Assembly: GCA_002007465.1 (NCBI GenBank)
Contig: LNAC01000137.1
Location: forward strand, 841,927-905,926
DNA: 64,000 nucleotides
Direction of reading: 5' to 3'
Source of the DNA: Ailurus styani
Lineage: Eukaryota; Chordata; Mammalia; Carnivora; Ailuridae
Within the stretch, counting starts at the first letter, position 1; every line of letters starts with the position of its first letter. The position numbers and the translations under genes are program-made. Below the pieces are notes generated by a model that saw only the letters and a list, made by a program, of their open reading frames with translations, was not told where the DNA came from and searched no databases. This document shows, in pieces, positions 1-11,637 of this stretch.

Positions 1-147
1 TGATTTGGTAATTTATACCATAAAGAGATACTACCACATGCATGCTCTTGATTTCCCTATTGTCTAAGGACAGTTTTTGGAGGGTCCATCTCTTGCACCA
101 TTCTTTAAATCTACATCTGTTTATACAGTAAAGATATTCTACATACT

Positions 148-344
148 CAGGGTGCTGGGTGGCTCAGTGGGTTAAAGCCTCTGCCTTCAGCTCAGGTCAT
201 TATCTCAGGGTCCTGGGATTGAGCCCTACATCAGGCTCTCTGCTTGACAAGGAGCCTGCTTCCTTCTCTCTCTCTGCCTGCCTCTCTGCCTACTTGTAAT
301 CTCTCTCTCTCTCTGCCAAATAAATAAATAAAACCTTTAAAAAA
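148..344 (+). mobile_element. Young CAN-SINE
   Basis: tRNA-Lys head, CT-rich body and AATAAATAAAA tail are all present. Perfect 18-bp target-site duplications AAAGATATTCTACATACT at 130-147 and 345-362 mark a recent insertion. Confidence 0.95.
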
Positions 345-454
345 AAAGATATTCTACATACTTATTTACAGGTTTTAAACATTTGCAATAGGGCAATAAA
401 TAAAATACATGCCTAAGTTTTATCCTCACTTGTAAAAATAGATAAGAGAATTGT

Positions 455-640
455 GCTGGGACCTGAATGGCTCAGTCATTTAAGCACCCAACTCTTCGGC
501 TCAGGTCATGATCTCAGTGTTGTGAGATTGAGACCTGCACTAGGCTCCATGCTGAGCATGGAACCTACTTGGGATTCTCTCTCTCCCTTTCTCTCTGCCT
601 GTCCCCCCCACCATCACCCCAAAGAATCATGTGCCATCTC
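455..640 (+). mobile_element. Older CAN-SINE
   Basis: Diverged copy with 'gaatggctcagtcatttaag' head and 'ggctcaggtcatgatctcag' body; no clear poly-A tail or duplication remains. Confidence 0.85.
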
Positions 641-1634
641 AGAAGAAAATGAGTTTTTATCCTCTATCTAATGACACATTCTTGTTTTTGGATATATGCA
701 GCCAAGTTGGAAACAAAATGGACTGACAAATACTCTTGCCTAATACAAATACTATTCAAACAATATGGTAACAAGAAATTTGGGAAAGCCCACCCTAACT
801 CCTGTAGTAGTTGTTCAAATTAAGTAGTGCTCCCCCCATAGGTGATTATCCCAAAGCCCAATGTTAGCTTTAATGGACTAAAGCAGTCCTTGGTATCGTC
901 AGAATTATAGCATTGTTTTGAGATCTAGCAGCAGGAATAGCAAGGTGTGATTTGAGTTGGGTAATGAGTTATTTCTTGAAACTTGTGCTTTTAACACAAT
1001 CATTTAAAAATCAACAAATTCAGGAGACACATAATGGAACAAAATATAATGCATGAATCCAGGTTCATTAAACTAATGCATTTTTTGAAAAACAAAATAT
1101 GACAGAACATTTCATTATTATTGACGCAGATAGGAGAAAAAGTGTTATGCTGCTATTTAGAATGTGTCTTGTGTGTCGTGGAATTGAAATATTTCCAAAT
1201 CATCAATAATTAAAATGATGAGAATCCATCATTTCACTGACATTTACTTCTACATGAAAAGATGGCCTATTTTAAATGTGCTCACACATATTCTTGTCAA
1301 TCACAAGCTGTCACAGCAAATTATTTCATTTTGTAGATCACATGGCAGTTAGCAGAAAATCTCTAGGTTTAAATTTAGATCTTAGGTGGAGTATCAAGAA
1401 CACTTTTCATGGATTTTTTTTTTCTGAGACTACATCTTTGCAATTCAGTATATTAAAGATGTAAAATCTTATTCATAGTACTCAGTTTCATTTCTGGTTA
1501 ACAAAGCTCAGGACTGAAATGAATCACTATAAATGACAGCTCTAAAAGTCAAACAGAAAAATAGAATATACAGAAAAGAATGAAAATATAAAACTAAAAA
1601 AAATTTTAAACTATCAGAACTCCATACAATGGAA

Positions 1635-1660
1635 TTTGGACCTAATGAGTTAGGTCCAAA
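1635..1660. repeat. Perfect 11-bp inverted repeat with 4-nt loop
   Basis: TTTGGACCTAA - TGAG - TTAGGTCCAAA, a perfect palindromic hairpin in unique intron sequence. Confidence 0.9.
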
Positions 1661-2687
1661 CAGTTTTTTTCTCTCATCTTCTTTAAGCCATTTAAGCAAT
1701 TGCAGGGCATATCTTAGGTTGTCATTGCCTACAGCTTCTAGCTGCTATAAAGGAGCTACCTTTTTATAAACCCCATGAGTCTGATGTTAGAATTTTCACT
1801 ATGCCACCATTAAAGAAGATTCAAGAAATGATGAATAAAACCGAAAGTGCATGCCCAAGGATCAGAAAACTTTTAAAATGCCTCTTTAAACAATTCATTA
1901 ACTACATCATCACAATTCTAGCCAAATCATTAATAGATTTCAGAATCTTCACCATTATTATATGACCCAGTCTGACAGTTGACCTTCATCAACAATCTTT
2001 GTGAAAAAGATTCTATTTTTCCCATATATAATTTTCTGCCTAGGCATTTAACTTCAAAATGTAGGAATTATTCTAATACTGCATTTCAACAGGGAATGCT
2101 TCCTGTCAGTCTTGACCTTGGCTTGACCTCTATAAGAAAGCTTTGTGTTTCAAGGTATGTGATAAATAGCTCTCTGGCTTTCTATTAAATCCAGTGGCAC
2201 TGTCAACAGTGGTACTCAAAAGGGGTAGTAAAGTAGTTAAAAGTCAGAAATGTTCCTTAGCTCTTTTTCTACCCTAGTAAATCTGGAAATAGTTCTGAGG
2301 CAATTTTCATTATCTATACTGCTTTTCCAAAGAATAAGAAAACCATGAAATATGGAAATATAATTGCCAAAATATACATAGATTTTTTGGCCCACCTACA
2401 GCAGAAATAATGTAAATTTTCCTTTGGGGGAACCATTTGATTTGCATTGTTGAATAGGGTTCTTAGTTTTAAGGATTTATTACTTATTTACTTAGTGTAA
2501 GTTCCTTAAAGACCAGGACTTCTAACCCTAAGCCACGACTGAATACATAATAGATAATTAATAAAATACTTTTGGTTTACATTTAGATCAAATTGAATTA
2601 AACTGACTTTAATATCAGAGATGAAAGAATAATAATAAATAATGAAAAAAAAAAGAAGTCAGCCTCTTTTTTCATCTCTCTCTCTGA

Positions 2688-2748
2688 ACTGGCCTAGTAC
2701 CTGGCACATAGTAGGCTCTCAATGAATGTTTGCTAAATGAATGGAAAT
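2688..2748 (+). repeat. L2/MIR 3' tail
   Basis: 'cctggcacatagtaggctct' followed by 'caatgaatgtttgctaaatg' matches the conserved 3' end shared by L2 and MIR elements. Confidence 0.75.
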
Positions 2749-4549
2749 CCTTCTATTAAAGTAATGACCGATTACTGACTCTAATGTCTGTTGCTTAATT
2801 GCATATAAAATATTCATGTTCATGTGGAAAGATATAATCATAATACCCAATTCTGCCAGCTGTTTCCCCTTTATTTACCTTTAGAATGCCTCCTTACTCT
2901 AAATTTATCTGCTACCTTTGAAGCTATTCATACATGTCTTATTTTTAAGGTACACTCATAGTAAATTGGTAAATTATTGATTACCCATAAAGCACATACA
3001 AGAAAAGTAATTTTAACCTGATTTGAAAAAGTACATGTAAATATGTGGTATATATGTATATGAAATCTCCCCACACCTCTCTCAAATATTTAAGTTAAAG
3101 ACTGTACTATGTCTAGATAACATTTATTTACATTTATATTCTTAAGGTTCTGGAAGAAACCAAATAGCAGACTTTAGGCTTATAGGCTTATCTATGAGCT
3201 TAACTTAGACAAGTGGCTTTTTCCCCATTATACTTATCCTAGGTCTTTTTAATGGACATGTGATATGCTAGTCTGTGTCCAAGCTTACCTACAATTTCTT
3301 TTCTCAAAAGACAAGGCACATCTGCCACCTGCTCTACTCCGTGTCCCAGCAACAACTGTCGAGCAGCATAAAGATTGATTATCAGTCAAAAACCATTGCA
3401 CAACACCAGATTTTGGTGGGTTAAGCTTGCTGATCCAGCAAGAGATGGTGTGAAATTTTCAGGAGTGTGTGCCAACATTTTGGTGCTAAAAGAACAGCAG
3501 TGCATGTCACAGTGAAACACAGCCAAAGATATGCAGACAAAGCAGAGAAGTTTTTTGTTCTGGACTTGGCTTTAAAAAGGATAAAAGAAAAAACAGAAAG
3601 TAGGAGGAAATTAGTTTGCACATTTAAAAATCATCCACCAAGCTAATCATGTGTGTAACACTGTTATTTTAGGCATACGTGTCCAGAAAAATTTCTAAGA
3701 AGTTATCTATAAATAATTTTTATACATCTCTTCTACAATACCATTATCATATGAAAGGCAAATATTTCCTATTAATAAAAATAATCAAGGATCTTAGGGA
3801 AACACTCATTACATATACATTTAAAAATATAAAATAGTCACAGAAACCTTTACCCACAAATATGCATGCTTTTACAGAAGATGATTTACACAAATGATTC
3901 AATGAATACAAAATAAAAGCAACCGTAGTTTAAAGTTAAATCAAGATTTGAAAAATATATGGGTCTATATTCTCACATAGGTAATTTTTAGTGAGTATTG
4001 TAGCAACAAGTTTCTTTACCTTGAACCAAATTACTTTGAACTTTCTACTGAATTCAAGAAATTATTTCCTGATGATCAAGTATTTTCAAAGAGAAATCCT
4101 ACTATCATCTTATATAATAACATTAATAGAGAAAGAATTTTCATCACCTCATCTGTAATGAACTCCAGAATTACTTTTCTTCCACTTATGCAATTATTGC
4201 CTAGACTTGTCCTTGGTTCACCAACTTTGTAGCAGTTGCAGAAAAAAATACTTCTAATAAGGTATTAAAAGTATAGGGGAATACAGTAGTTAGATACACT
4301 GAATTTGTATGCTAAAGTTCTTATGTCATTTAAATGTAATTACTATATAGCACTTAATAACAGACTATGGTATGACATGCTTGTAAAAATATTCTTAGAT
4401 AGCATTTTTATTTCTTTCTTAAAATGCATTATTTCCCACTGAAAAAGGAAAATATTTGTTTTATTTTAGAAAATCACATTTCTGAAATGTTAGAAACAAT
4501 GGACTTTTAAAAAAAGAACCTAGCAGCAAATATGTCTAAAATACATGTT

Positions 4550-4622
4550 TATATTTTGTGTATATATTATATATACATATAAATATAAATTACATATATA
4601 TATATATACACACACACACACA
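4550..4622. repeat. TA-rich and CA microsatellite
   Basis: Alternating TA-rich sequence leads into a pure (CA)n run at about 4607-4622. Confidence 0.9.
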
Positions 4623-5157
4623 TTTCAAGGTTTAAAAAGTCAAGCTGCAGCATTTACTTTACCAAAAATTTTGTTAAGAAAATCGCGTATATATAGGAAT
4701 TATATTTATTCATTCTGACCACAGTTTCATAGTAATGTTAATGCTTTCTGAAAAAAGACAAAGAGTGTAAATGAATAAATGCTACTTGAAACTTTGAACT
4801 ATTTTCTGAGAGAATAAATCTAATGAATTATGTCTGTTGGGTGTCACAGAAACTAAACAGTAAATTCAATAATCTCTGATTTAATTTATTATATTTTCAC
4901 CATTTAACTTCCTGCAGGCTCCCTAATGTCTATTCAGATCTATATTAAATTAAGCACCAATGCTAATGAAGGGCAATAAACGTGGCTGTCAGTGGATTTT
5001 TCTTTCATTAAGCACATTATCCTCTTACTGAGCTGTAAATGCGTAAACATTAGTTTTGTTAAACCATGCAAAAAAGACAGGATGAAAATCATTTTTTAAT
5101 TGCACCCCTTAAGCAATTTACTGTGGGTGGGGGTAGGGTATTTTTTTTCTTTTTTAC

Positions 5158-5320
5158 CTTTAATTTTTTTGAATGGATCTAACAAGGGCTCTCCTGTTGA
5201 AACATAAACGTCGGTTTCATGGGGTATATCTTCAGGTTTGAGGGCTTCAGTGCCGTCTGCCAAGAACACTCGTCGTGCGGCCATGTTCAGATTCAGCTTT
5301 TCTGTGCACTCCTCCAGCAA
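5158..5320 (-). CDS. DCDC1: DCDC1 coding exon, core of doublecortin domain
   Basis: Fourth coding exon seen here, 163 nt. Read on the minus strand it starts LLEECTEKLNLNMAARRVFL and runs to ...LLDPFKKIK. This is the second half of a ubiquitin-like doublecortin (DCX) domain, the fold that binds tubulin or actin-linked partners. It is preceded by a CTTCTAG acceptor and followed by a G|GTAAAA donor. It starts in phase 0 and ends with one base of a split codon (K-I-K-G/D). The peptide matches my recollection of mammalian DCDC1 almost residue for residue. It covers residues about 198-251 counted from the start at 22307. The next exon lies left of this window. A DCDC1 identity is secure; the microtubule role is family knowledge. 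Confidence 0.95.
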
Positions 5321-5791
5321 CTAGAAGACAGCAAGCAAGAGGTAAGAGAAAGTGATTTAGGACAAAGAAAGCAACACATTGCCATGAAACAAAAGGTAGT
5401 AACAATGAAAACAGACATCCATTGAGTCACTGGCCAAGTTAAGTAACTCAAGTAATTCTACCAATATATTTTCTAGCACTTGAAAATATAAAATAAAAGA
5501 TAAATCACAGCACTGAGACTATCTAAGATTATCTAACTTTAGTCCTTATTCTGTCAGTTTAACGACTCCATAAGATATAAAGCTATTGTATCTGTTTAAT
5601 TCAATATACCATTTATATATCGATAAAGAAAGGAATAAAATACCTCTGAGATCCATGTATATATAAGCAATTTACAGATTCATTACTAAAAAGAAAATTT
5701 TAACAAAATAAATATCAACTTTTTCATTTCTTAAGTTATAAAAAGAGTAAGGGAAGAAATAAAGCACTGAAAACTTCTGAACACTATTTAC
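5321..5791 (-). other. DCDC1 short intron
   Basis: 471-bp intron between two DCX-domain exons. It has standard GT-AG ends; no repeat or other feature is recognised. Confidence 0.9.
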
Positions 5792-5948
5792 CAAGGTGAT
5801 GGTTGGTACTGTAACTTTGGTAGAGACTGTTCTAGATCCATTTTTGTAAGCGGTTACTGTAATCACTCTGGGATGAAGTTTGCATCTTTGAGACAATCTA
5901 TGCCAATTCTGGGCTGGCTGAAATTTTAAAGAAGAGAACTCTGCAACT
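5792..5948 (-). CDS. DCDC1: DCDC1 coding exon, start of doublecortin domain
   Basis: Third coding exon, 157 nt, residues about 145-197. Its first base completes an Arg codon (AG|A) begun in the previous exon, and it ends in phase 0 after ...VTVPTITL, which runs straight into LLEEC of the next exon. It contains VAEFSSLKFQPAQNWHRLSQ and then TVTAYKNGSRT, the first beta strands of the DCX fold. The acceptor is TTTTTCCTTCAG and the donor TTG|GTAAAT. The intron to the next exon is only 471 bp. No frame break is seen, so the gene looks intact here. Confidence 0.95.
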
Positions 5949-7147
5949 CTGAAGGAAAAAAACCCACAAAGTTGGTGCATGTTAATTAGTAAAAACATTT
6001 AAATAAATATTATCCTAGACATTTTTTATAGATATCAGTCCTAGTGATTATTCTCAAGTATTCCTCAAAAAAACTTTTTATAGGCTAAGATTGTCCATAT
6101 CTACTTAAATATTTTTAAAAATTTAACACAGGATAAGTTTGCTAAAACTGTTCATGTAAAACACCCATCTGGGAATAAGTGATTTTTATCAATTAAGTTA
6201 TAAAACACAACACTCATTTTAAAAAAATTATATGTATCCATGCTGTGTTCCTGTTAGAAAACAAAAAACAGTAACATAATCCAAACATTATGAAATAGTA
6301 AATGGCTCAGATCTTCCCTTAAGTTTTCATGTTTACCAAAGCTTTGATTTTTTAAAAAGATTTGAAATTCAAATAGTCTTACTCTAAGTTTCTTATTCTA
6401 AAATTAGTTGTAACTGCTTTCATCTCAAATTTGTTTGAGGGTAGAAAGGGAAGATTTCTGTTTTGTCTTCATTCAAAATCAGTTTCAATTCTTATTATTT
6501 TCTCAACAAAAGTAAATGGCAAATGACTAGCATCTTACATTTTTTATTTCAGAGTTCTCTAACTAACCCTGTTAATTCTTAATGCCACAGAAACAAAGTA
6601 AACATTTTGAAATAAAAACTTTAGGTAAATTAAAATCACAATATACCCACCTAATCAAACATAGGAAAATAATGGGAGTATCATTTTCTTGTTTTGATTT
6701 TTGCTTTTGCCCACATTTTCTTCTATCCATTAATTCTTAGGTTAACAGTTTATTATAACAATCTTGATGTGAAAATATATACACAAACTGGTTTTATGAG
6801 TTCATTTATATTTGATTTTATTGTAAAATATTGATTAAATATCAAAAGTATGCATTTCTATTTTAAACAAATATCTGGTAAACAGATATTTTGTAGTCCT
6901 AGCCTGATTCTCCTTCAAGTGTGTTTTTCTGAGTTTCATTGAAGTGTACCTCATGTTTTCCACAACTGTAATTAGCAACATTCTACTCAGGCGCTTTTAA
7001 AGAAAAAAATAAAACAAAAACAGAAAGAAAACCCTAGAGATGTGTTACATTTTAATGTCTGAAATAGTCAACTGAATCATTATAAATTCTGCTCAAAGGA
7101 AAAACCTTCAGCAGTCGGTTAAAAGAACAGAGAACAGCTTTGATTAC
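5949..7147 (-). other. DCDC1 intron
   Basis: 1199-bp AT-rich intron with standard splice ends. I see no repeat family or extra exon in it. Confidence 0.9.
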
Positions 7148-7417
7148 CTCAGTTGACCCACCAGAGCACTGACAGGTCTGTTTCTCTTGGATGCTGATAT
7201 AAAACAAGAATTGTTTTTACTGTTTGATTTGTAGCTATATGGGTCTGATATTTCATCATGGCTATGATTTGATGCTGTTTGATGTGTGGAGCAATCTTGA
7301 AGTCCTGACCCTTCTGATACTGCCGCTGAATGCAAAAGTCTGTTGGGGCCAAACTGAGGCTGCAAAGAATCTTCAGTAGTTTTAATAACTGCTTTTGCCT
7401 GGGATGACATAAACTCT
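7148..7417 (-). CDS. DCDC1: DCDC1 coding exon, N-terminal linker
   Basis: Second coding exon, 270 nt, residues about 55-145. Split Arg codons lie at both ends (AG|A). It encodes EFMSSQAKAVIKTTEDSLQP, then a Ser/Asn/His-rich stretch with little sign of folded structure (SGLQDCSTHQTASNHSHDEI), and ends RPVSALVGQLR. It has no recognisable domain; this is the low-complexity region before the DCX domain in DCDC1. The acceptor is GTTTCTTTCAG and the donor GAG|GTAATC. The reading frame is open throughout. It matches the DCDC1 N-terminal region as I remember it, with a few substitutions. Confidence 0.94.
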
Positions 7418-7484
7418 CTGAAAGAAACAATCCATGGAAGGATACAGTGAATTGATTTGTAATTACTTATTAACAACTACTTCA

Positions 7485-7720
7485 TAACTGGTTGTGTGCT
7501 ATGTTCTAGATAAAATACTACACACTTGGCCATTATTTTGTTAAATCCTTACAACATCCCTGGGAAGTGGGTACTATTTGTATCCCCATTTTAAAGATTT
7601 AAGAAATTGTGGTTCAGAGAGGCCAATTTGGCAGAGATGCCAAAGCTCACATAATCAGTAAGCTGACAGGGTGGGAAACTGAACCTAAGCCTGTACTAAA
7701 ATAAAGCCCACATTCATAAC
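7485..7720 (-). repeat. MIR, antisense
   Basis: 'ccttacaacatccctgggaa' and 'ccccattttaaagatttaag' with 'ggttcagagaggccaa' are the antisense MIR core and flank. Confidence 0.8.
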
Positions 7721-8042
7721 CATTAAATTGAATTGCTTTACTCTATTAAAGAAGAAAGCTTGTATAATGTTTGAAACAACGCAAGTAAAATTTTTAAATT
7801 CTTAGATTTCATTTCTTAAAAACTAGCACTCAGCTCTGTATTAGGAAATATTAAAGTTAAAGAGATGTGGCTTCTACCCTCAAGAAACTTGCAAACTATC
7901 CCCTAATAAAAAGAGAATATATGTTAAGTAAGCCACTTAGAACTGTGGGTTTGTATTAACTATAAATGCAAAAAGAATTCCTTGAAGGCAAATTTACATT
8001 GTCTGAAATAAGATAGATAAAGGCCTTATAGCAGACTGGGAT

Positions 8043-8164
8043 TAGGGTGACCATCTCATCCTGGTTTTCTCAGGACTTCCCTGGCTTTGGCACTGAAAGG
8101 CACACACACCAGGAACTCCCTCAGTCCCTTAGTCTCAGACAAATTGGGATGGCTGATTACCCTA
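8043..8164. mobile_element. Short DNA-transposon fossil with terminal inverted repeats
   Basis: About 122 bp, starting TAGGGTGACCAT and ending ATGGCTGATTACCCTA, which are imperfect inverted repeats. The interior is diverged. It resembles short non-autonomous MER-type elements; the family is not assigned. Confidence 0.6.
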
Positions 8165-8227
8165 CCTGGTCGTTAAGCCGGAGGAGCAGCATTTAGATGA
8201 ACTATGATGTATGAACAGGGGACCATA

Positions 8228-8290
8228 TGACTGAGATCATGACCTGAGTTAAAGGCAGAGGCTTTAACCCACTGAGCCACCCAGGTGCCC
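8228..8290 (-). mobile_element. CAN-SINE head fragment
   Basis: Only the head portion is present in antisense: 'gatcatgacctgagttaaag' to 'ctgagccacccaggtgcc'. It is 5'-part only, with no T-rich tail, so it is a deleted or broken copy. Confidence 0.75.
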
Positions 8291-8407
8291 TATCAGGTGT
8301 TTCTATCCAAGTCTGTCCTGAATTGACCATAGCTCTAGGGAAAAGAGTGGTCTTCCCTTCACTCTGAGGTACTGACTCAGGTTCAGGACTTTGGCAAACA
8401 GCCTTTT

Positions 8408-8631
8408 CTTTTTTTTTTCTTTTTTTTTTTTTTTAAAGATTTTATTTATTCATTTGACACAGAGAGAGAGAGAGAGATTACAAGTAGGCAGAGAGGCAGG
8501 CAGAGAAAGAGAGAGGAGGAAACAGGCTCCTGCTGAGCAGAGAGCCCGATGTGGGCCTCGATCCCAGGACCCTGGGATCATGACCTGAGCCGAAGGCAGC
8601 GGCTTTAACCCACTGAGCCACCCAGGTGCCC
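8408..8631 (-). mobile_element. Young CAN-SINE
   Basis: Full antisense element with a T-rich tail. Perfect 15-bp duplications GGCAAACAGCCTTTT at 8393-8407 and 8632-8646. Confidence 0.95.
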
Positions 8632-9009
8632 GGCAAACAGCCTTTTGAATTGATCACTGGACTTTAGCTCTAGCAGAGGTGAGACCTTCCTTCAGACCAT
8701 CTAAGCTACCTCAGATTTTCACACCAATGGTGAGTGGTGGCATGTGGCAGCAGTCATGTCTCAGTGGCGGTGTTTCTGCAGCAAAACCAGTGGAACTGCA
8801 AATCATCACCAAGCTCTTAAACTTAGGGGAAGAGCGGTAAACAGGCAGGAGGAAAGCTTTGCAGATCTCATAAACAGCTCCCAGTGCCCATAAAGAGTCA
8901 CTTGGAAAGCAAATTCTCATGTAAAGAAAGAAAAGGAATTCTCTACATAATGCAGAATGGGTGTCTTTTTTTTAAGATTTTATTATTTTTTTAAATTTAA
9001 AAAAAATTT

Positions 9010-9178
9010 TTTAAAGATTTTATTTATTTGAGAGAGAGAGCACAAGCAGGGGTAGGGGCAGAGAGAGAAGACTCCCCCGCTGAGGAGAGAGCCCAACTTG
9101 GGGCTTGATCCTAGGACCCCAAGATCACGACCTGAGATGAAGACAGATATTTAACTTACTGAGCAACCCCGGTGCCCC
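9010..9178 (-). mobile_element. Older CAN-SINE
   Basis: Antisense copy with 'aaagattttatttatttgag' tail side and 'gagcaaccccggtgcccc' head side; diverged. Confidence 0.85.
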
Positions 9179-9187
9179 AATTTTATT

Positions 9188-9285
9188 TTTTTTAAAGTAA
9201 TCTCTACACCCAATGTGGGTCTTGAACTGATAGCCCTGAGATCAAGAGTCACATGCTCTTCTGACCGAACCAGCCAGGTACCGTG
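9188..9285 (-). mobile_element. Short tRNA-Lys-type SINE
   Basis: Antisense short form without the CT-rich body: 'taatctctacacccaatgtg' with 'ccctgagatcaagagtcaca' and 'gaaccagccaggtacc'. It directly abuts the previous SINE. Confidence 0.75.
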
Positions 9286-9333
9286 TGTCTTTCTTTTTCA
9301 ATGAATGCATTTTGCTTTTTGTCAAATATTTTT

Positions 9334-9523
9334 TTTAAAGAATTTTATTTATTTATTTGACAGAGAGAGAGAGATCACAAGTAGGCAGAGAGGCAGGCAG
9401 AGAGAGAGGAGGAAGCAGGCTCCCTGCTGAGCAGAGTGCCAGATGTGGGCCTCGATCCCAGGACCCTGAGATCATGACCTGAGCCGAAGGCAGAGGCTTT
9501 ACCACTGAGCCACCCAGGCGCCC
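9334..9523 (-). mobile_element. Young CAN-SINE
   Basis: Antisense mustelid-type copy with duplications TTGTCAAATATTTTT at 9319-9333 and 9524-9538. Confidence 0.95.
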
Positions 9524-9599
9524 TTGTCAAATATTTTTATAAATATCCTAATGATCTCCATTATCACACCACCAGAAAGTGAAAGGTTTTTATTTTTTC

Positions 9600-10080
9600 C
9601 AAATTTCAAAGTTTCAACTGTATTGATGGGAGGGCAAAAGGCAAGCTGAGGGCAAAACTGGAGCTGACACCCCACAGACGCCACACCCCTTAGGGTGGGA
9701 TGTGTATGACATTCCTCAGGCACTAGTGAGGGCCTCAGAACAAAGGTAGGGAGAAACAAATTGTCAACTGATAAAGATCACAGTCATGCAGGATGTGAAA
9801 CTCCACTATTGTTCGTAACTGTCTTAATGATTTACAAGAAAAACACATTCTTAATAACAGCCAGACCACCAAGAACCTATAGACTCAATTTCCTGGAGCC
9901 CTACTGTCACCTTCACCTCCATAGGATAGAAAACCCTATGTAATCAGTCACTTCTCACAATCAAAGTGCAGCTCTTTCTGCCCACGGGTCCTGTCCCAAT
10001 GCTCTAATAAAAACATCTTTTTACACCATAAAATGCCTCAAGAATTCTTTCTTGACCATTTCGCTCAATGGCCCTGTATC
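9600..10080 (+). mobile_element. Probable solo ERV LTR
   Basis: The right half reads like an LTR R/U5 region: a polyadenylation signal AATAAA at 10006-10011, then 'tgcctcaagaattctttctt' and 'gaccatttcgctc'. No gag, pol or env follows, so it would be a solo LTR of an endogenous retrovirus. The 5' boundary is unclear, and I cannot define target duplications. The short ORFs in it are not genes. Confidence 0.55.
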
Positions 10081-10828
10081 ATGTGTCATACTTTTAATAT
10101 AGTATCTTGCCTTTTTTACCCAAATACTGCCTTATAACCATTTTTTAGGTTGCTGTATGATCTTTACATATTTTACTAAAATGTAAAATTTTATCAAATA
10201 ATTTTACTTATATCTTGCCGTCCTCAATCTAGTCATATAAAAGTTATTTAGTGTTTTTGTCTGCTGGCATATCTTCCCCCTGTCTTCTGGTAAGAGCATT
10301 GGCATCCTTTAGGGAAACTTACATCCTTCGTCCTCCCAACTCCACATGACTCTGGTAGAGATAGGATAATAAATTATATGAGATTTACCTGGTAAATGGT
10401 TAAAAGAATTAAATAAAAAATATATGAATTTATCATATTTATTATCGGCTTTTCTCTAGTAATTTATATCAAAAAGGGGGAGAAAAGGTAGATTTTTATG
10501 TGAAAGAGTCACTTTTGGCCCACCATCTGTAGTCTTCAGTTTTGATTTGTTTTATCAATGTTGATGACAGGTGTGTACTAGTTCTTACACACTATTAAAC
10601 TCTTCTTTCTTATAACAGTTGATGTGTTGCCTCCTCTTTGGGTGTGAGAAGATAAAGAACTGTTTGGCAAAGCTAACTTGTCCAACAAAGAGAATTAAAC
10701 CCATACACAAGGTTTGCTAAATTAATGCTGGAAATGAGGGTGTTAGGACATTTCAGCTCAAACACATTTGGGTTTCAGGTGACTGAGCTTGTTACTAGTA
10801 TAGACAGAAACTTAAAAAAGAAAATAAA

Positions 10829-11022
10829 GGGTGCCTGGGTGGCTCAGTGGGTTAAAGCCTCTGCCTTTGGCTCAGGTCATGATCTCAGGGTCCTGGGATC
10901 GAGGCCCACATCGGGCAATCTGCTCGGCAGAGAGCCTGCTTCCTCCTCTCTCTCTGCCTGCCTCTCTGCCTACTTGTGATCTCTCTGTCAAATAAATAAA
11001 TAAAATCTAAAAAAAAAAAAAA
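10829..11022 (+). mobile_element. Young CAN-SINE
   Basis: Complete: 'gggtgcctgggtggctcagt' head, CT-rich body with 'gcctacttgtgatctct', and an A-rich tail. Confidence 0.93.
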
Positions 11023-11184
11023 GAAAAGAAAAACATTCCAGTAGGGCACAAAGAGAATTAGATGACCATTCATTGCTCTTGAGAATATACTAGTGACTTA
11101 AAAACAACTTCCATAGAAGTGCTTATTATTGTAATAGCATTGTATGGGAACAGATGGTAGCTACACTTGAGGTGAGCATAACAC

Positions 11185-11275
11185 AGTTTATAAATTTATC
11201 CAATCGCTATGTTGTATACCTGAAACTAACGTAACATTATGTGTTAATTATACTCAACTTAAAAAACTGAAAAAC
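11185..11275 (+). mobile_element. L1 3' end fragment
   Basis: 'gttgtatacctgaaactaac' followed by 'gttaattatactcaac' is the typical end of carnivore L1 3' UTRs. Confidence 0.7.
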
Positions 11276-11277
11276 AA

Positions 11278-11348
11278 AGACCCCTGTCTGGTTCAGTGAC
11301 TCTTGATCCCCAGGTTGGGCATCAAGCTTACTAAAAAAAAAAAAAAAT
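11278..11348 (+). mobile_element. Short tRNA-Lys-type SINE remnant
   Basis: 'ctgtctggttcagtgactct' head and poly-A tail; much shorter than usual and diverged, so the call is tentative. Confidence 0.45.
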
Positions 11349-11637
11349 TACAAGACAACAACAGAAACCACAACTCCAGTAGAGTGCCACATTTTTTGAC
11401 TCCACAACCTCATCTATCCTTCTGTGCCTAACTGCTTCCTCTTCTTACATCATTATTGCTAATCTACCTCTGTTCTTTTCCTCACTCCTCATGGGTTCTG
11501 CTAATTTCTCTATGTATCTCCCCATTTCTGTACCACACTACTTTCTGAAGACTCTCTATAACTCACATTCAATGACCCTAAAAGTTTAACTGCATCATTA
11601 CCCAGTTTAGGATACCCTGTTGGATAGAATTCTTAAG

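Larger units (their letters stand above)
1..5157 (-). other. DCDC1 intron, left part
   Basis: Intron following the exon at 5158, running out of the window. It holds two plus-strand SINEs near the left end, an L2 3' tail (about 2688-2748), an 11-bp perfect hairpin at 1635-1660 and a TA/CA tract at 4550-4622. The next DCDC1 coding exon is not visible here. From about 2750 to 4550 I see only AT-rich unique sequence. Confidence 0.8.

Noticed and set aside
1..5157. Next DCDC1 exon to the left
   Set aside because: Looked for a minus-strand exon continuing ...FKKIKD with a DHLLLIKK-like start; none found, so it lies outside the window.
10829..11022. tRNA-like A and B boxes in SINE heads
   Set aside because: These are tRNA-Lys-derived SINE promoters, not tRNA genes: the cloverleaf is degraded and the elements have target duplications.
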